The notes under the pieces were generated by a model. That model saw nothing but the letters and a program-made list of their open reading frames with translations, had not been told where the DNA came from and did no database searches. A DNA stretch of 64,000 nt from Streptosporangium amethystogenes (GTDB taxonomy: Bacteria > Actinomycetota > Actinomycetes > Streptosporangiales > Streptosporangiaceae), in NCBI RefSeq assembly GCF_000721075.1, contig NZ_JOEQ01000022.1, positions 62,001 to 126,000 of the forward strand. The letters are read 5' to 3'. The position numbers and the translations under genes are program-made. This document shows positions 35,576 through 43,492 of the stretch, in pieces (position 1 is the stretch's first letter; each line of letters begins with the position of its first letter).

Positions 35576-37024
35576 ATGGCACCAGACAGGTTCCAGGAAC
35601 AGTTCGACCAGATCCAGGCGGCCATGGGAGAGGGGGTCGTGCTCGCGGCGGGCCCGGATGACTCGTCCAGTTTTCTCTATGAGAAGGGCTGTGTCCTCGC
35701 CAGGCGGGATGACGCCCCCGAGGTCACCCGGGCGATCCGGAGGGCGTTCCGCCGGGATCGCGGCAGTGACCGTGGCGTGGAGCTGCAGGAGGAGGAGAGC
35801 CCGAGCGGCGTGTTCAAGATCCTGGTCGGGCCTGTGGACCGTGCGGAGCGCTGGAGCGACCGGGACGTGTCGGACGCGTTGCGGGCCGTCGAGGAGCTGG
35901 AGCAGGCCAACGGCCGCCGGATGGTGTCCAGGAACCACATCGTGTCCATCGCGGTGAACTGCTGCCCCGGCGACGAGCCGGTACCCGTGGCCCGATACGG
36001 GCCGCCCAACCCGGCGGTGGTCAAGCGGGTCGCCGGCGCGACGGCCGGCCCGGTGTCCGTCCTGGTGATCGACACGGGACTGGTGGAGAACTACAGGTCG
36101 CACCCGTGGATGAGCCTCGTCGAGGGCGAGGGCAAGGAGATCGAGCTGGACTCCGAGGGGATACTCAAGCAGTACGTCGGTCACGGCACCTTCATCGCCG
36201 GGCTGATCAGCGCCGTCGCACCCAGCGCCGCCATCACGGTGAACGGGGCGCTCGTCAACGCGGGCGCCATCTCCGAGAAGTGCCTGGGTGACCTCCTGCT
36301 CGGGGAGATGCGGCCGTTGAACAGGTGGCCGGACATCATCAACCTGTCCGCGGGAACCCTGAGCACGGACTGCCAGGCGCTCATGGGGCTTGAGGACTTC
36401 ATGCGGGAGCTGGTGACCAACCACCCGGAGACACTGCTGGTGGCCGCGGCGGGGAACAACGGCAGCGACAAGCGGTTCTATCCCGCGGCCTACGCCGACG
36501 ACCCCGACTACGCCGGCGCCGTCGTGTCGGTGGGCGCGCTGAGGAAGGACGGCCAGGACCGGGCCTGCTTCAGCGGTCACGGGCCGTGGGTGACGGCGTA
36601 CGCTCCCGGGGAGCACCTGGTGAGCGCCTTCACCGCGGTGGACGACACCCCGGTGCCCTACGACTACCAGCATTCGACCTACGACCACTGCCGGTACGGC
36701 TCCACCTACGACTGCACCTGCCAGTTCCCTCCGCACCGGGGCGAGCTCAGCGAGAAGATGGCGGCGTCGCCGAACGCGATCCGCGAACGCGTCAGGTTCG
36801 ACGGGCTGGCGCAGTGGAGCGGCACCTCCTTCTCCGCGCCCCTGGTCGTCGGCATGATCGTCAATCACATGGTGCGGAACAACGTGACCGACTCCCGGCA
36901 GGCCGCCGCCGAGCTGCTGACCGCCCCCCTGTCCGGCAGGGGGGTGCAGGGCCTGACCGCCCCCACCCTCATCCCCTCCACCTGGACGCCGTCGAGCGTG
37001 CAAAGTGTCCCGGTCGCGCTCTGA
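35576..37024 (+). CDS. Cytoplasmic subtilisin-like (S8) serine protease
   Basis: A 482-residue protease without a signal peptide. The catalytic triad is Asp166 (VLVIDTG), His203 (GHGTFIAG) and Ser418 (SGTSFSAP), with the oxyanion Asn294 in AAGNNG. About 155 N-terminal residues form a separate domain (YEKGCVLARRDDAPEV, then SRNHIVSIAVNCCPGDEP). An insertion between the oxyanion region and the serine, 360-390, is rich in Tyr, His and Cys (YDHCRYGSTYDCTC) and could bind metal. The ATG at 35576 has AGGACAG close upstream; an in-frame start at 35465 would add atypical residues. An ECF sigma gene follows after 66 bases, and a CHAT protease gene is divergent. Confidence 0.88.
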   Translation: MAPDRFQEQFDQIQAAMGEGVVLAAGPDDSSSFLYEKGCVLARRDDAPEVTRAIRRAFRRDRGSDRGVELQEEESPSGVFKILVGPVDRAERWSDRDVSDALRAVEELEQANGRRMVSRNHIVSIAVNCCPGDEPVPVARYGPPNPAVVKRVAGATAGPVSVLVIDTGLVENYRSHPWMSLVEGEGKEIELDSEGILKQYVGHGTFIAGLISAVAPSAAITVNGALVNAGAISEKCLGDLLLGEMRPLNRWPDIINLSAGTLSTDCQALMGLEDFMRELVTNHPETLLVAAAGNNGSDKRFYPAAYADDPDYAGAVVSVGALRKDGQDRACFSGHGPWVTAYAPGEHLVSAFTAVDDTPVPYDYQHSTYDHCRYGSTYDCTCQFPPHRGELSEKMAASPNAIRERVRFDGLAQWSGTSFSAPLVVGMIVNHMVRNNVTDSRQAAAELLTAPLSGRGVQGLTAPTLIPSTWTPSSVQSVPVAL

Positions 37025-37090
37025 AAACCGGTGCGGCCGCATCGGCCCTCCGTCGTACGATGACAGTCCCGAATGCAAGGGGACGTCACC

Positions 37091-37666
37091 GTGGATCGAG
37101 ACTCGACCGGCACTCTCTTCCGCGCCGCGGTGGATGGGGAGACCGCGGCGTGGAAATCCCTGGTGGAGGGCCTCAGCCCGCTCGTGTGGTCCGTCGTGCG
37201 CGCCCACGGGCTGAGAGACGCGGACGCCCAGGAGGTCTACCAGACGACCTGGTTCCGGCTCGCGCAGAACCTCGCGCGGATCCGTGAGCCGGACCGGGTC
37301 GGGGCCTGGCTGGCCAGCACGGCGCGGAACGAGTGCGTCAAGGTGATCAGAACCGCTCGGCGGGTCTCGCCGAGCGACGACCCCGAGGTGTTCGACCGCG
37401 CCGCCGACGGTCGTACGCCCGAGCAGGCGGTGGTCGACGCCGAGGAGGCGTCGATGGAGCGGGAGCGGATGCGGGCCATGTGGCAGGCGTTCCAGGAACT
37501 GGGAGAGAACTGCCGGCGGCTGCTGCGCCTGCTCATGGCCTCGCCGCCGGTCAGCTACCAGGAGGTGTCGGCGACGCTCGGCATCGCCGTCGGGAGCATC
37601 GGGCCGATCAGACAGCGCTGCCTGCGGCGGCTGCGCGTCCTCCTCACGGAACGGGGCTTCCGATGA
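37091..37666 (+). CDS. ECF-type RNA polymerase sigma factor
   Basis: A 191-residue sigma-70 family protein with regions 2 and 4 only. Region 2 includes DADAQEVYQTTWFRLAQNL and the -10-recognition part VGAWLASTARNECVKVIR. Region 4 includes LLRLLMASPPVSYQEVSATLGIAVGSIGP and IRQRCLRRLR. The GTG at 37091 has AGGGG 8-9 bases upstream and is preferred to the ATG at 37073. The gene sits between a cytoplasmic subtilisin gene and a small gene that overlaps its stop codon by ATGA. No typical zinc anti-sigma gene is present, so activity may be controlled by the small partner or by proteolysis. Confidence 0.92.
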   Translation: MDRDSTGTLFRAAVDGETAAWKSLVEGLSPLVWSVVRAHGLRDADAQEVYQTTWFRLAQNLARIREPDRVGAWLASTARNECVKVIRTARRVSPSDDPEVFDRAADGRTPEQAVVDAEEASMERERMRAMWQAFQELGENCRRLLRLLMASPPVSYQEVSATLGIAVGSIGPIRQRCLRRLRVLLTERGFR

Positions 37667-38097
37667 GCGACGACGCGCTTGAGGCGGAGCTGCGCCGCGC
37701 CGTCGAGTTGTTCGATCCCGTTCCCTCCGAGCTCCTGCAGGTCGCCGTCGAGGCCTACGCGCTCCGCGCGCTCGACGCCGAGCTGGCCGAGCTGGTCTTC
37801 GACTCCCTCAGCGGGCCCTCACGGGTGCGGGGTGACAGGGCGCCGCGGATGCTGACCTTCCAGGTGGCGGAGCTGACCGTCGACCTGGAGGTCACCGTGA
37901 CCGCCGACGGCGGGCGTGTGGTGGGCCAGCTGATGCCGCCGGGTCCCGCGGAGGTCGAGGTCCTCGGGCACCGTCCGGTGACGCTGGCCACCGACGAGCT
38001 GGGCAGGTTCGTCTACGACGACGTCCCCGCCGGGCCTTTCAGCCTCCGCTGTCACCTCGCGGGCGCGACCGTCGTCACCGAGTGGATCACCGTCTGA
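37663..38097 (+). CDS. Small sigma-operon protein with C-terminal beta domain
   Basis: A 144-residue protein. The N-terminal 50 residues are strongly helical (LRRAVELFDPVPSELLQVAVEAY, ALDAELAELVFDSL). The C-terminal 85 residues form a beta sandwich similar to carboxypeptidase-regulatory-like domains: LTFQVAELTVDLEVTV, GQLMPPGPAEVEVLG, TDELGRFVYDDVPAGPFSL. It begins inside the sigma stop codon (ATGA), so translation is coupled one to one with the sigma factor, as for anti-sigma or co-factor proteins. There is no transmembrane segment and no HxxxCxxC motif, so a classical zinc anti-sigma is excluded. The function is unknown; a sigma-binding role is inference. Confidence 0.75.
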   Translation: MSDDALEAELRRAVELFDPVPSELLQVAVEAYALRALDAELAELVFDSLSGPSRVRGDRAPRMLTFQVAELTVDLEVTVTADGGRVVGQLMPPGPAEVEVLGHRPVTLATDELGRFVYDDVPAGPFSLRCHLAGATVVTEWITV

Positions 38098-38214
38098 CCG
38101 CGGCTTCACGCGGGCGTCTGCGGGTACGCGGTCACCGGCGTGCGGCCCGCGCCGGGTCACCCCGGGTTTCGGTGCCCGGATGGGGGTAAGCGTCCTAATG
38201 ACAAGGGGGGACCT

Positions 38215-38805
38215 ATGAGTGACCGCAAGGACGTACCCGAACTGATGGGTGAGAACGACGTCGTGGACCTGCTGGTACGCCAGCACGTGATGATCAGGGA
38301 TCTGTTCGACGAGGTGGAGAACGCTCCCGCGGGGCACCGGCGTGCCGAGGCGTTCCAGCGCCTGGTGCGGATGCTGGCCGTGCACGAGACCGCCGAGGAG
38401 GAGGTCGTGCATCCCTATGCGCGCCTCAAGATCGAGGGCGGGGACAGCGTGGTCGACGAGCGCCTCAGTGAGGAGCGGGAGGCCAAGCAGATGCTCTCCG
38501 ACCTGGAGAAGCTGGGCGCCGACCATCCCGACTTCTCCGGACACCTGCAGGTCCTGCGGGCGGCGGTGCTGGCCCACGCCCACGCCGAGGAGCGCCACGA
38601 GTTTCCCCGGTTCCGCGCCCAGACGAGCGAGGCCGAACGCCGGGCCCTGGCCGCCGGGGTGAAGGCGGCCGAGGCGCTGGCGCCGACCCACCCGCATCCG
38701 GGCACCGAATCGGCGGTCAGGAACCTGCTGCTCGGGACACCGCTGGCGCTCGTGGACCGGACCCGCGACGTGATCCGCCAGGCCATGGGCGGGCACGGAA
38801 ACTGA
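38215..38805 (+). CDS. Hemerythrin-domain (HHE) protein
   Basis: A 196-residue helical protein with the hemerythrin-type ligand series: RQHVMIRDLFDEVE, AVHETAEEEVVHPYARL and AHAHAEERHEFPRF, each providing His/Glu ligands for a di-iron site. A C-terminal tail of about 60 residues includes a short hydrophobic stretch. Such proteins bind O2, NO or sense iron and redox state in the cytoplasm. The ATG at 38215 has a strong AGGGGGG site upstream. It is convergent with the haem-oxygenase-like iron enzyme gene (40-base gap). Confidence 0.9.
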   Translation: MSDRKDVPELMGENDVVDLLVRQHVMIRDLFDEVENAPAGHRRAEAFQRLVRMLAVHETAEEEVVHPYARLKIEGGDSVVDERLSEEREAKQMLSDLEKLGADHPDFSGHLQVLRAAVLAHAHAEERHEFPRFRAQTSEAERRALAAGVKAAEALAPTHPHPGTESAVRNLLLGTPLALVDRTRDVIRQAMGGHGN

Positions 38806-38845
38806 GGTACGGGCCTCCCCCCGCCGGTACCACCTGGTTCGGTCG

Positions 38846-40204
38846 TCACGGCCTCGCCGCGCCCACCTCCCGCAGTGACGGGACGCCGCGCCGCCACCGG
38901 CTCATGACGTGCTCGGCGAAGAGCCGATCCAGGGTCAGCGCGCAGGCCGCCCCGTACAGGACGTCACCGGCCCGCGAGGGGTGCTGCCGTACGAACCCGC
39001 CGCACATGTCGTGCGCGGCGGTCTGCGCGGGTACGGCGTCGGCCCGCACCTGCTCGTCGTAGAAACGGCTCGCCGCCTCGCCCGCCCCCAGCCTCCGCAG
39101 GCCCCTGGAGTAGCGGCGGTTGGGGACCGAGGAGGTCATCTCGGTGGCCGCCAGGTGACCGAGCAGCGCTCCGAGGTGGCGCCGGTGGAGCCCGAACAGC
39201 GACATCGTGTTGGAGACGGCCAGCGTGATCGCCGGGACTTGGTCGAGGTAGGCGCCGTAGGAGTCGTCCATGCCCAGCCGGCGCATGGTGGTCCGGAAAA
39301 GCGCGGAGTGCGTCCGCTCGACGCGCCCGCCGCCGTACCGGTCCATCTGGATCTCCACCAGCGCCGCCTTGGGGCGCCCGCTCAGCCGGGGGATCGCCCA
39401 GGTGTGCGGATCGGCCCCCTTCAGGTGGTGGATCGACCGGTGCGCGACGAACTCGCGGAACTGCGCGAGGTCGGCCTGCCGCTGGAGGAATCCCGGCAGG
39501 TCGGGGCCGTCGACGGCGGCGGCCACCAGATCGGTCAGGGCCTGGCTCAGGTGCTCGGGCCGCTGGGTGGGCGGACATGACACGGCCCGCGCCAGCCCCT
39601 CCTCGAACCGTGCCTCCAGGATCTCCCGCACCTCCAGCAGCGAGGGGTTCCACTCCCACCGCTCGTCCACGCCCTCGAAGCCCCGGTGGTGCAGCTCGTA
39701 GCAGACGAAGAGCGCCAGCTGCACGTCCTCGTCCACGAGGACCGGGCCCGCGAAACGGGCGGGGAACGACAGCAGCGGGAGCGACAGGAGGCCGAAGCGG
39801 TGCGGTGGGTGTACCAGCCGTTCGAAGAGCAGGGCGCTGATCGGGCCCCGCGCGGCGGGCAGCGCCGGCAGGTCCAACGGGTCCGGGCGCTCGGCGGGCT
39901 TCGAGCGCTCCGGAGACTTCGCGGGCTTCAGGGATCCCGCGGGCTTCAGGGACCTCGGGGAGCCCGGGGGCTTCGTGGCACGTGACGGTCCGGGCCCGGG
40001 AGAGCTCAGCAGTCCGGGGAGACGCGGCTGCCCAGGAGACCTCGGCGGCTCCGGAGCCACCGAGAGATCCGGGTCCGCCGGGAACCCTGAAGCCGTCAGG
40101 GGCCCGCACGCGCCCCCGGGTGAGTCGTTCACCGTGATGCCGCCGTCGTGAACGTCGGCGATGCGCCGCCCGTAGTGAGCGGACGCGTCAAACCCACGCG
40201 CCAT
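38846..40204 (-). CDS. Iron-containing redox enzyme (haem-oxygenase-like fold) with Pro-rich N-terminus
   Basis: A 452-residue protein. The C-terminal 330 residues match the HO-like di-iron family (iron-containing redox enzyme family): CYELHHRGFEGVDERWEWNP, FREFVAHRSIHHLKGADPHTWAIPR, GRPKAALVEIQMDRYGGG and RFYDEQVRADAVPAQTA. The His/Glu ligands lie in the expected helices. Residues about 40-120 form a low-complexity linker rich in Pro, Ser, Lys and Gly with repeats of the type LKPAGSLKPAKSPERSKPAE. The ATG at 40204 has GGGGA just upstream; starts nearer the domain cannot be excluded. Family members catalyse N-oxygenation or oxidative fragmentation; the substrate is unknown. Confidence 0.8.
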   Translation of the reverse strand: MARGFDASAHYGRRIADVHDGGITVNDSPGGACGPLTASGFPADPDLSVAPEPPRSPGQPRLPGLLSSPGPGPSRATKPPGSPRSLKPAGSLKPAKSPERSKPAERPDPLDLPALPAARGPISALLFERLVHPPHRFGLLSLPLLSFPARFAGPVLVDEDVQLALFVCYELHHRGFEGVDERWEWNPSLLEVREILEARFEEGLARAVSCPPTQRPEHLSQALTDLVAAAVDGPDLPGFLQRQADLAQFREFVAHRSIHHLKGADPHTWAIPRLSGRPKAALVEIQMDRYGGGRVERTHSALFRTTMRRLGMDDSYGAYLDQVPAITLAVSNTMSLFGLHRRHLGALLGHLAATEMTSSVPNRRYSRGLRRLGAGEAASRFYDEQVRADAVPAQTAAHDMCGGFVRQHPSRAGDVLYGAACALTLDRLFAEHVMSRWRRGVPSLREVGAARP

Positions 40205-40486
40205 GCGTCCCCCGTTCGATGCCCCTCGATCGGTCCGATGCCCACACCGAAGCCCTCGAAACACTCCCAAGATCACTCCTTCCTCTCGATGACCTGCAGA
40301 AACCACGAAATACATGGATATTTCGCGGGCGCACTCGCGAGAGCGGACGAGTACCGGGGCCGGAAACGGGCAGGCGACAACACCGAGACGGCACGACGCC
40401 GGGGCCATCCGGCGGAAAACCCGATGCCCCGGCGCGGGGGGACGGCGAAACGCCGGTCTCTCCGCACGGGAAGGTACGGTCAGCTC

Positions 40487-40942
40487 ATGTCCGAGCGCAG
40501 CATGCCGCACGACCTCGCCGCCTGGGCGTGCCCCCACGGGCAGGACGCTCGCCGGGGTTGCACGACCTGCTACGAGGAGTCGACCGACGGCGACCAGGCC
40601 CAGCCCTTCTGGGAGGTCGCCGCGTGGTTCACCACCTCGCGGCCGATCCCGATAAGAACGCTCCAGGACGCGCACCACCACGACCGCCACTTCGCCCTCG
40701 ACCAGCCGTCCACGCCGCTGGTCTACCTCCTGACCGGCCACGCCCGCGCGGGGGACAGCGTGCAGGCGATCGCGGGCGTCGTCGGTTTCCTGTTGCACAA
40801 CCGGCACGTGGTGGCCGACTTCACCGTGACCGAGACCCGCGCCACCCGCCGCTCGCCCGGCACCCCCGGCGCGCCCAACGCGACCCGCCAGACCGACAAG
40901 TGGCTCCAGGACCCGCGCCGCCCCGACGGGCGCCTGCGGTGA
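40487..40942 (+). CDS. Hypothetical protein with Cys-rich N-terminus
   Basis: A 151-residue protein with a possible zinc knuckle near the start: ACPHGQDARRGCTTCYE (C-x-H plus C-x-x-C). It is followed by a compact domain, WEVAAWFTTSRPIPIRTLQD, HHHDRHFALDQPS, VVGFLLHNRHVVADFTV, and a polar tail. Base composition by codon position fits a real gene. ATG 40487 and ATG 40502 are both possible; neither has a good ribosome site. I do not recognise a family. Confidence 0.6.
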   Translation: MSERSMPHDLAAWACPHGQDARRGCTTCYEESTDGDQAQPFWEVAAWFTTSRPIPIRTLQDAHHHDRHFALDQPSTPLVYLLTGHARAGDSVQAIAGVVGFLLHNRHVVADFTVTETRATRRSPGTPGAPNATRQTDKWLQDPRRPDGRLR

Positions 40943-41036
40943 AGGTGACCCTTCACCGCAGGCGGTGCGCACGTGGGGTGAGCGATCCGTCCGGCTGCCA
41001 CCCCGTGGATGACAGGTACGGAGAGAGTCCCTAAGC

Positions 41037-41055
41037 TCGACAACACCATTGTCGA
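41037..41055. promoter_or_regulatory. Candidate MarR operator
   Basis: tcgacaa-cacca-ttgtcga is a perfect 7-bp inverted repeat 22 bases upstream of the MarR-family gene at 41077, the usual place for an autoregulatory operator. Confidence 0.55.
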
Positions 41056-41076
41056 AACAGTGAGGCGGAGACGATC

Positions 41077-41547
41077 GTGCCGGCCGACCCTCCGGGCTTC
41101 GAACTCCCGCTCAGGCTCTTCCTCGGCTTCCGGATGCTCATCGACGAGCTCCACGTGGAGCTCGCCCGCCAGGGACACCCCGACATGCGTCCGATGCATG
41201 GATTCGTCCTGCAGGCGATCGGCCCCGAGGGCACCACCGCCGTGGAGCTCGGCCGACGGCTGGGCGTCTCCAAGCAGGCGGCGGGCAAGACCGTGGACAC
41301 CCTGGAGCACCTGGGCTACGTCGAGCGGCGCTCCGACCCGGGCGACGCCCGCCGCAAGATCGTGCGGCTCACCGAGCGGGGCGTCGACAGCCTCGCCCGG
41401 TCCGCGCGCATCTTCGAGGACCTGCGCGCCGGCTGGGCGAGGACCCTCGGTGAGGACCGCCTGCGCGCCCTGGAGTCCGACCTGCGCGCCATGACCGCGG
41501 GGGACGTCTTCCGGCTCGACGTCCCCGGCTGGTTCGGCGGCTACTGA
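41077..41547 (+). CDS. MarR family transcriptional regulator
   Basis: A 156-residue winged-helix regulator: HGFVLQAIGPEGTTAVELG, RRLGVSKQAAGKTVDTLEHLGYVERR and SDPGDARRKIVRLTERG (the D-x-R-R-x wing). The GTG at 41077 follows GGCGGAGA. The inverted repeat at 41037-41055 suggests autoregulation. There is no obvious transporter or enzyme target beside it; the DUF3140 gene is convergent. Confidence 0.9.
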   Translation: MPADPPGFELPLRLFLGFRMLIDELHVELARQGHPDMRPMHGFVLQAIGPEGTTAVELGRRLGVSKQAAGKTVDTLEHLGYVERRSDPGDARRKIVRLTERGVDSLARSARIFEDLRAGWARTLGEDRLRALESDLRAMTAGDVFRLDVPGWFGGY

Positions 41548-41604
41548 CCGCCGCTCACCGGCCGGGAGGCCGAGTTGCCGGCCCGCTGGTCGGCGCGCCC
41601 GAGG

Positions 41605-41955
41605 TCAGCCCCGGAGCCGGGACGGCCGGAGCGGATTGTGCCCGACCTCCAGCAGCGCCCGCCGCCGGTCGTCGTCGTCATCGCCGACCCTCCCCTCGGC
41701 CAGCGTGTCCTCGACGCGGTCGACGGCCTGCCGCATCGTCTCGATGTCGTCCGCGGTCAGGTCGTCCTTCCGCTTGCCGAGGACCCCGAGCACCTGGCGT
41801 CCGAGCGGCGGCATGACCAACTCGGGGCTTCCGGCGACGCCCCCGTCCGCCGAGGCCGACGCCAGCAGGAAGGCGCGCAGCTCCTCCGACGTCATGTTCA
41901 CGACCTCGTGGAACTCCTGCCACACCAGGTCGAGGATCAGATCCGATTCGGCCAC
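41605..41955 (-). CDS. DUF3140 family protein
   Basis: A 116-residue acidic protein whose start, LVWQEFHEVVNMTSEELRAFLL, is the DUF3140 signature, followed by VLGVLGKRKDDLTADDIETM and a D/R-rich tail. Proteins of this family are small, soluble and uncharacterised; they often accompany stress genes. The GTG at 41955 has GAGGAGAG 6 bases upstream. Confidence 0.88.
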   Translation of the reverse strand: MAESDLILDLVWQEFHEVVNMTSEELRAFLLASASADGGVAGSPELVMPPLGRQVLGVLGKRKDDLTADDIETMRQAVDRVEDTLAEGRVGDDDDDRRRALLEVGHNPLRPSRLRG

Positions 41956-42138
41956 CGTGCTCTCCTCTCACACCGGGCCCTGCGGCCACGCCCCGGACAA
42001 GGACCGGCCGCCGGCGGATCGGATCTCCCCTGGCGGGGACGCGCGACGGCGAGCGCACGGCCGCCCTACCCCGGCTTCCACGCCGCTAACACGGGAGCCG
42101 GGTACGGGCGGATTTCAGCACAGCGCGGCGTATGCCCC

Positions 42139-43476
42139 TCAGGAGGGGTTGTCCACCGTGAAACGCACGCCGGAGAAGCGGCTCCGCCACTCGGTGACCT
42201 CCGGCGCCACGGTACCCGGGTCGACGTTCTCGTCCAGGCCGCGGGCGATGAACGAGGCCAGCTCCGGCATGTCCGCCTCGGTCATCCCGAGCCTGGCGAT
42301 CTCCGGCGTACCGATCCGCAGGCCGTTCACGTCCCCCTCGACCGCCTCCACCGGCAGGCCGATGCCGCTGCTGAGCAGGTTCGCCTCGCGCAGCCGCCGG
42401 GCGGCCCGCTGCCCGCCGCCGTAGCGGTGGGCCAGCACGGAGAACTGGTGGGAACGGGTGCACCCCCGGTCCGCGGCGAAGATCGGCACGCCGAGGGCGA
42501 GCAGCTCGTCGGCCAGCCGCCGCGCGGTCGCGATCATCTCCTGCGCGTAGGCGGGCCCCGCCGCCTTCCAGTCGAGCATGGTCATGGCGAGCGCGGCGGT
42601 CTTGCCCGCGTCGAAGTTGGCGGTCAGTCCCGGGTAGGCGATCGCGTCGAGCCGCTCGGCCAGTTCGGCGTCGTTGGTCACGATGAGCCCGCCCGCCGGC
42701 CCGCCCAGGCTCTTGTACGTGCTCATGGTGATCAGGTGGGCGCCCTCCGCCAGCGGCTGCGGCCACGCCTTTCCGGCGATCATGCCGCAGAGGTGGGCGG
42801 CGTCGAAGAGCACGCGGGCGCCGACCGCGTCGGCGATCTCGCGGATGTGCGCCACCGGGTGGTGGAACAGGTTGAGGCTGCCGCCGATGGTGATCAGCTT
42901 CGGCCGGACCCGCTCGGCGAGCTCGCGCAGGGCGTCGACGTCCACCGTGTAGCCGTCCGGCGTGACGGGGGCGGGAACGATGTTCAGCCCGTACAGGCCG
43001 GCCGCGCCGGGCTCGTGGTGCGTGACGTGGCCGCCGATGCTCGCCGGCGGGGCGATGATCGTGTCACCGGGCTCGCAGGTGGCCATGAAGGTGTAGAGGT
43101 TCGCCAGCGCTCCCGAGCCGACGCGTACCTCGGCGTAGCCGGCGCCGAAGACCTCGGCGGCCAGCTCGGCGGCGATGATCTCGATCTGCTCGATCGCCTC
43201 CAGACCCATCTCGTACTTCTCGCCCGGGTACCCCAGTGACGGCCGCGACCCGAGGCGGGCCGAGAGCAGCGCCTCGGCCCGGGGGTTCATGATGTTCGTG
43301 GCCGGGTTCAGGTTGACCGACTCGATGTCGTGGATGCGGTGGTTGCCGGCCACCAGCCGTTCGATCTCGTTCTGGATCGAGGAGGCGGTCTGGTCCGTCA
43401 CGGCCTTCAGTACGGACTGGACGCGATCCTCGGTGACGGTGGGCACCCACGGACGGTGGGCGAGGGCACGGGGCAT
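42139..43476 (-). CDS. Serine hydroxymethyltransferase-like PLP enzyme
   Basis: A 445-residue fold type I PLP enzyme of the SHMT family. It has SVNLNPATNIMNPRAEALL, SLGYPGEKYEMGLEAIEQIE (substrate-binding Tyr/Glu region), GGHVTHHE, VLFDAAHLCGMIAG and the PLP-lysine segment ITMSTYKSLGGPAGG. The canonical bacterial SHMT sequence at the last point is T-T-T-T-H-K-T-L-R-G-P-R-G-G; here His before Lys is Tyr and the flanking residues differ. It also has REANLLSSGIGLP and GLRIGTPEIARLGM. These changes suggest a divergent SHMT or an aldolase for a related beta-hydroxy amino acid. The ATG at 43476 has AGGAG 8 bases upstream. The leader (43493-43541) is highly structured. Confidence 0.85.
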   Translation of the reverse strand: MPRALAHRPWVPTVTEDRVQSVLKAVTDQTASSIQNEIERLVAGNHRIHDIESVNLNPATNIMNPRAEALLSARLGSRPSLGYPGEKYEMGLEAIEQIEIIAAELAAEVFGAGYAEVRVGSGALANLYTFMATCEPGDTIIAPPASIGGHVTHHEPGAAGLYGLNIVPAPVTPDGYTVDVDALRELAERVRPKLITIGGSLNLFHHPVAHIREIADAVGARVLFDAAHLCGMIAGKAWPQPLAEGAHLITMSTYKSLGGPAGGLIVTNDAELAERLDAIAYPGLTANFDAGKTAALAMTMLDWKAAGPAYAQEMIATARRLADELLALGVPIFAADRGCTRSHQFSVLAHRYGGGQRAARRLREANLLSSGIGLPVEAVEGDVNGLRIGTPEIARLGMTEADMPELASFIARGLDENVDPGTVAPEVTEWRSRFSGVRFTVDNPS

Positions 43477-43492
43477 CAGGTGATCTCCTGGC

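Noticed and set aside
37023..37054. GAAAACC and CGTC as an autoregulatory ECF promoter before the sigma factor gene
   Set aside because: The spacing is about 22 bases, too long for the usual 16-17 of such promoters.
39850..40080. Coding tandem repeats as a possible mobile or phase-variable element
   Set aside because: The repeats are irregular, in frame and explained as a low-complexity Pro/Lys/Ser linker in the HO-like enzyme.
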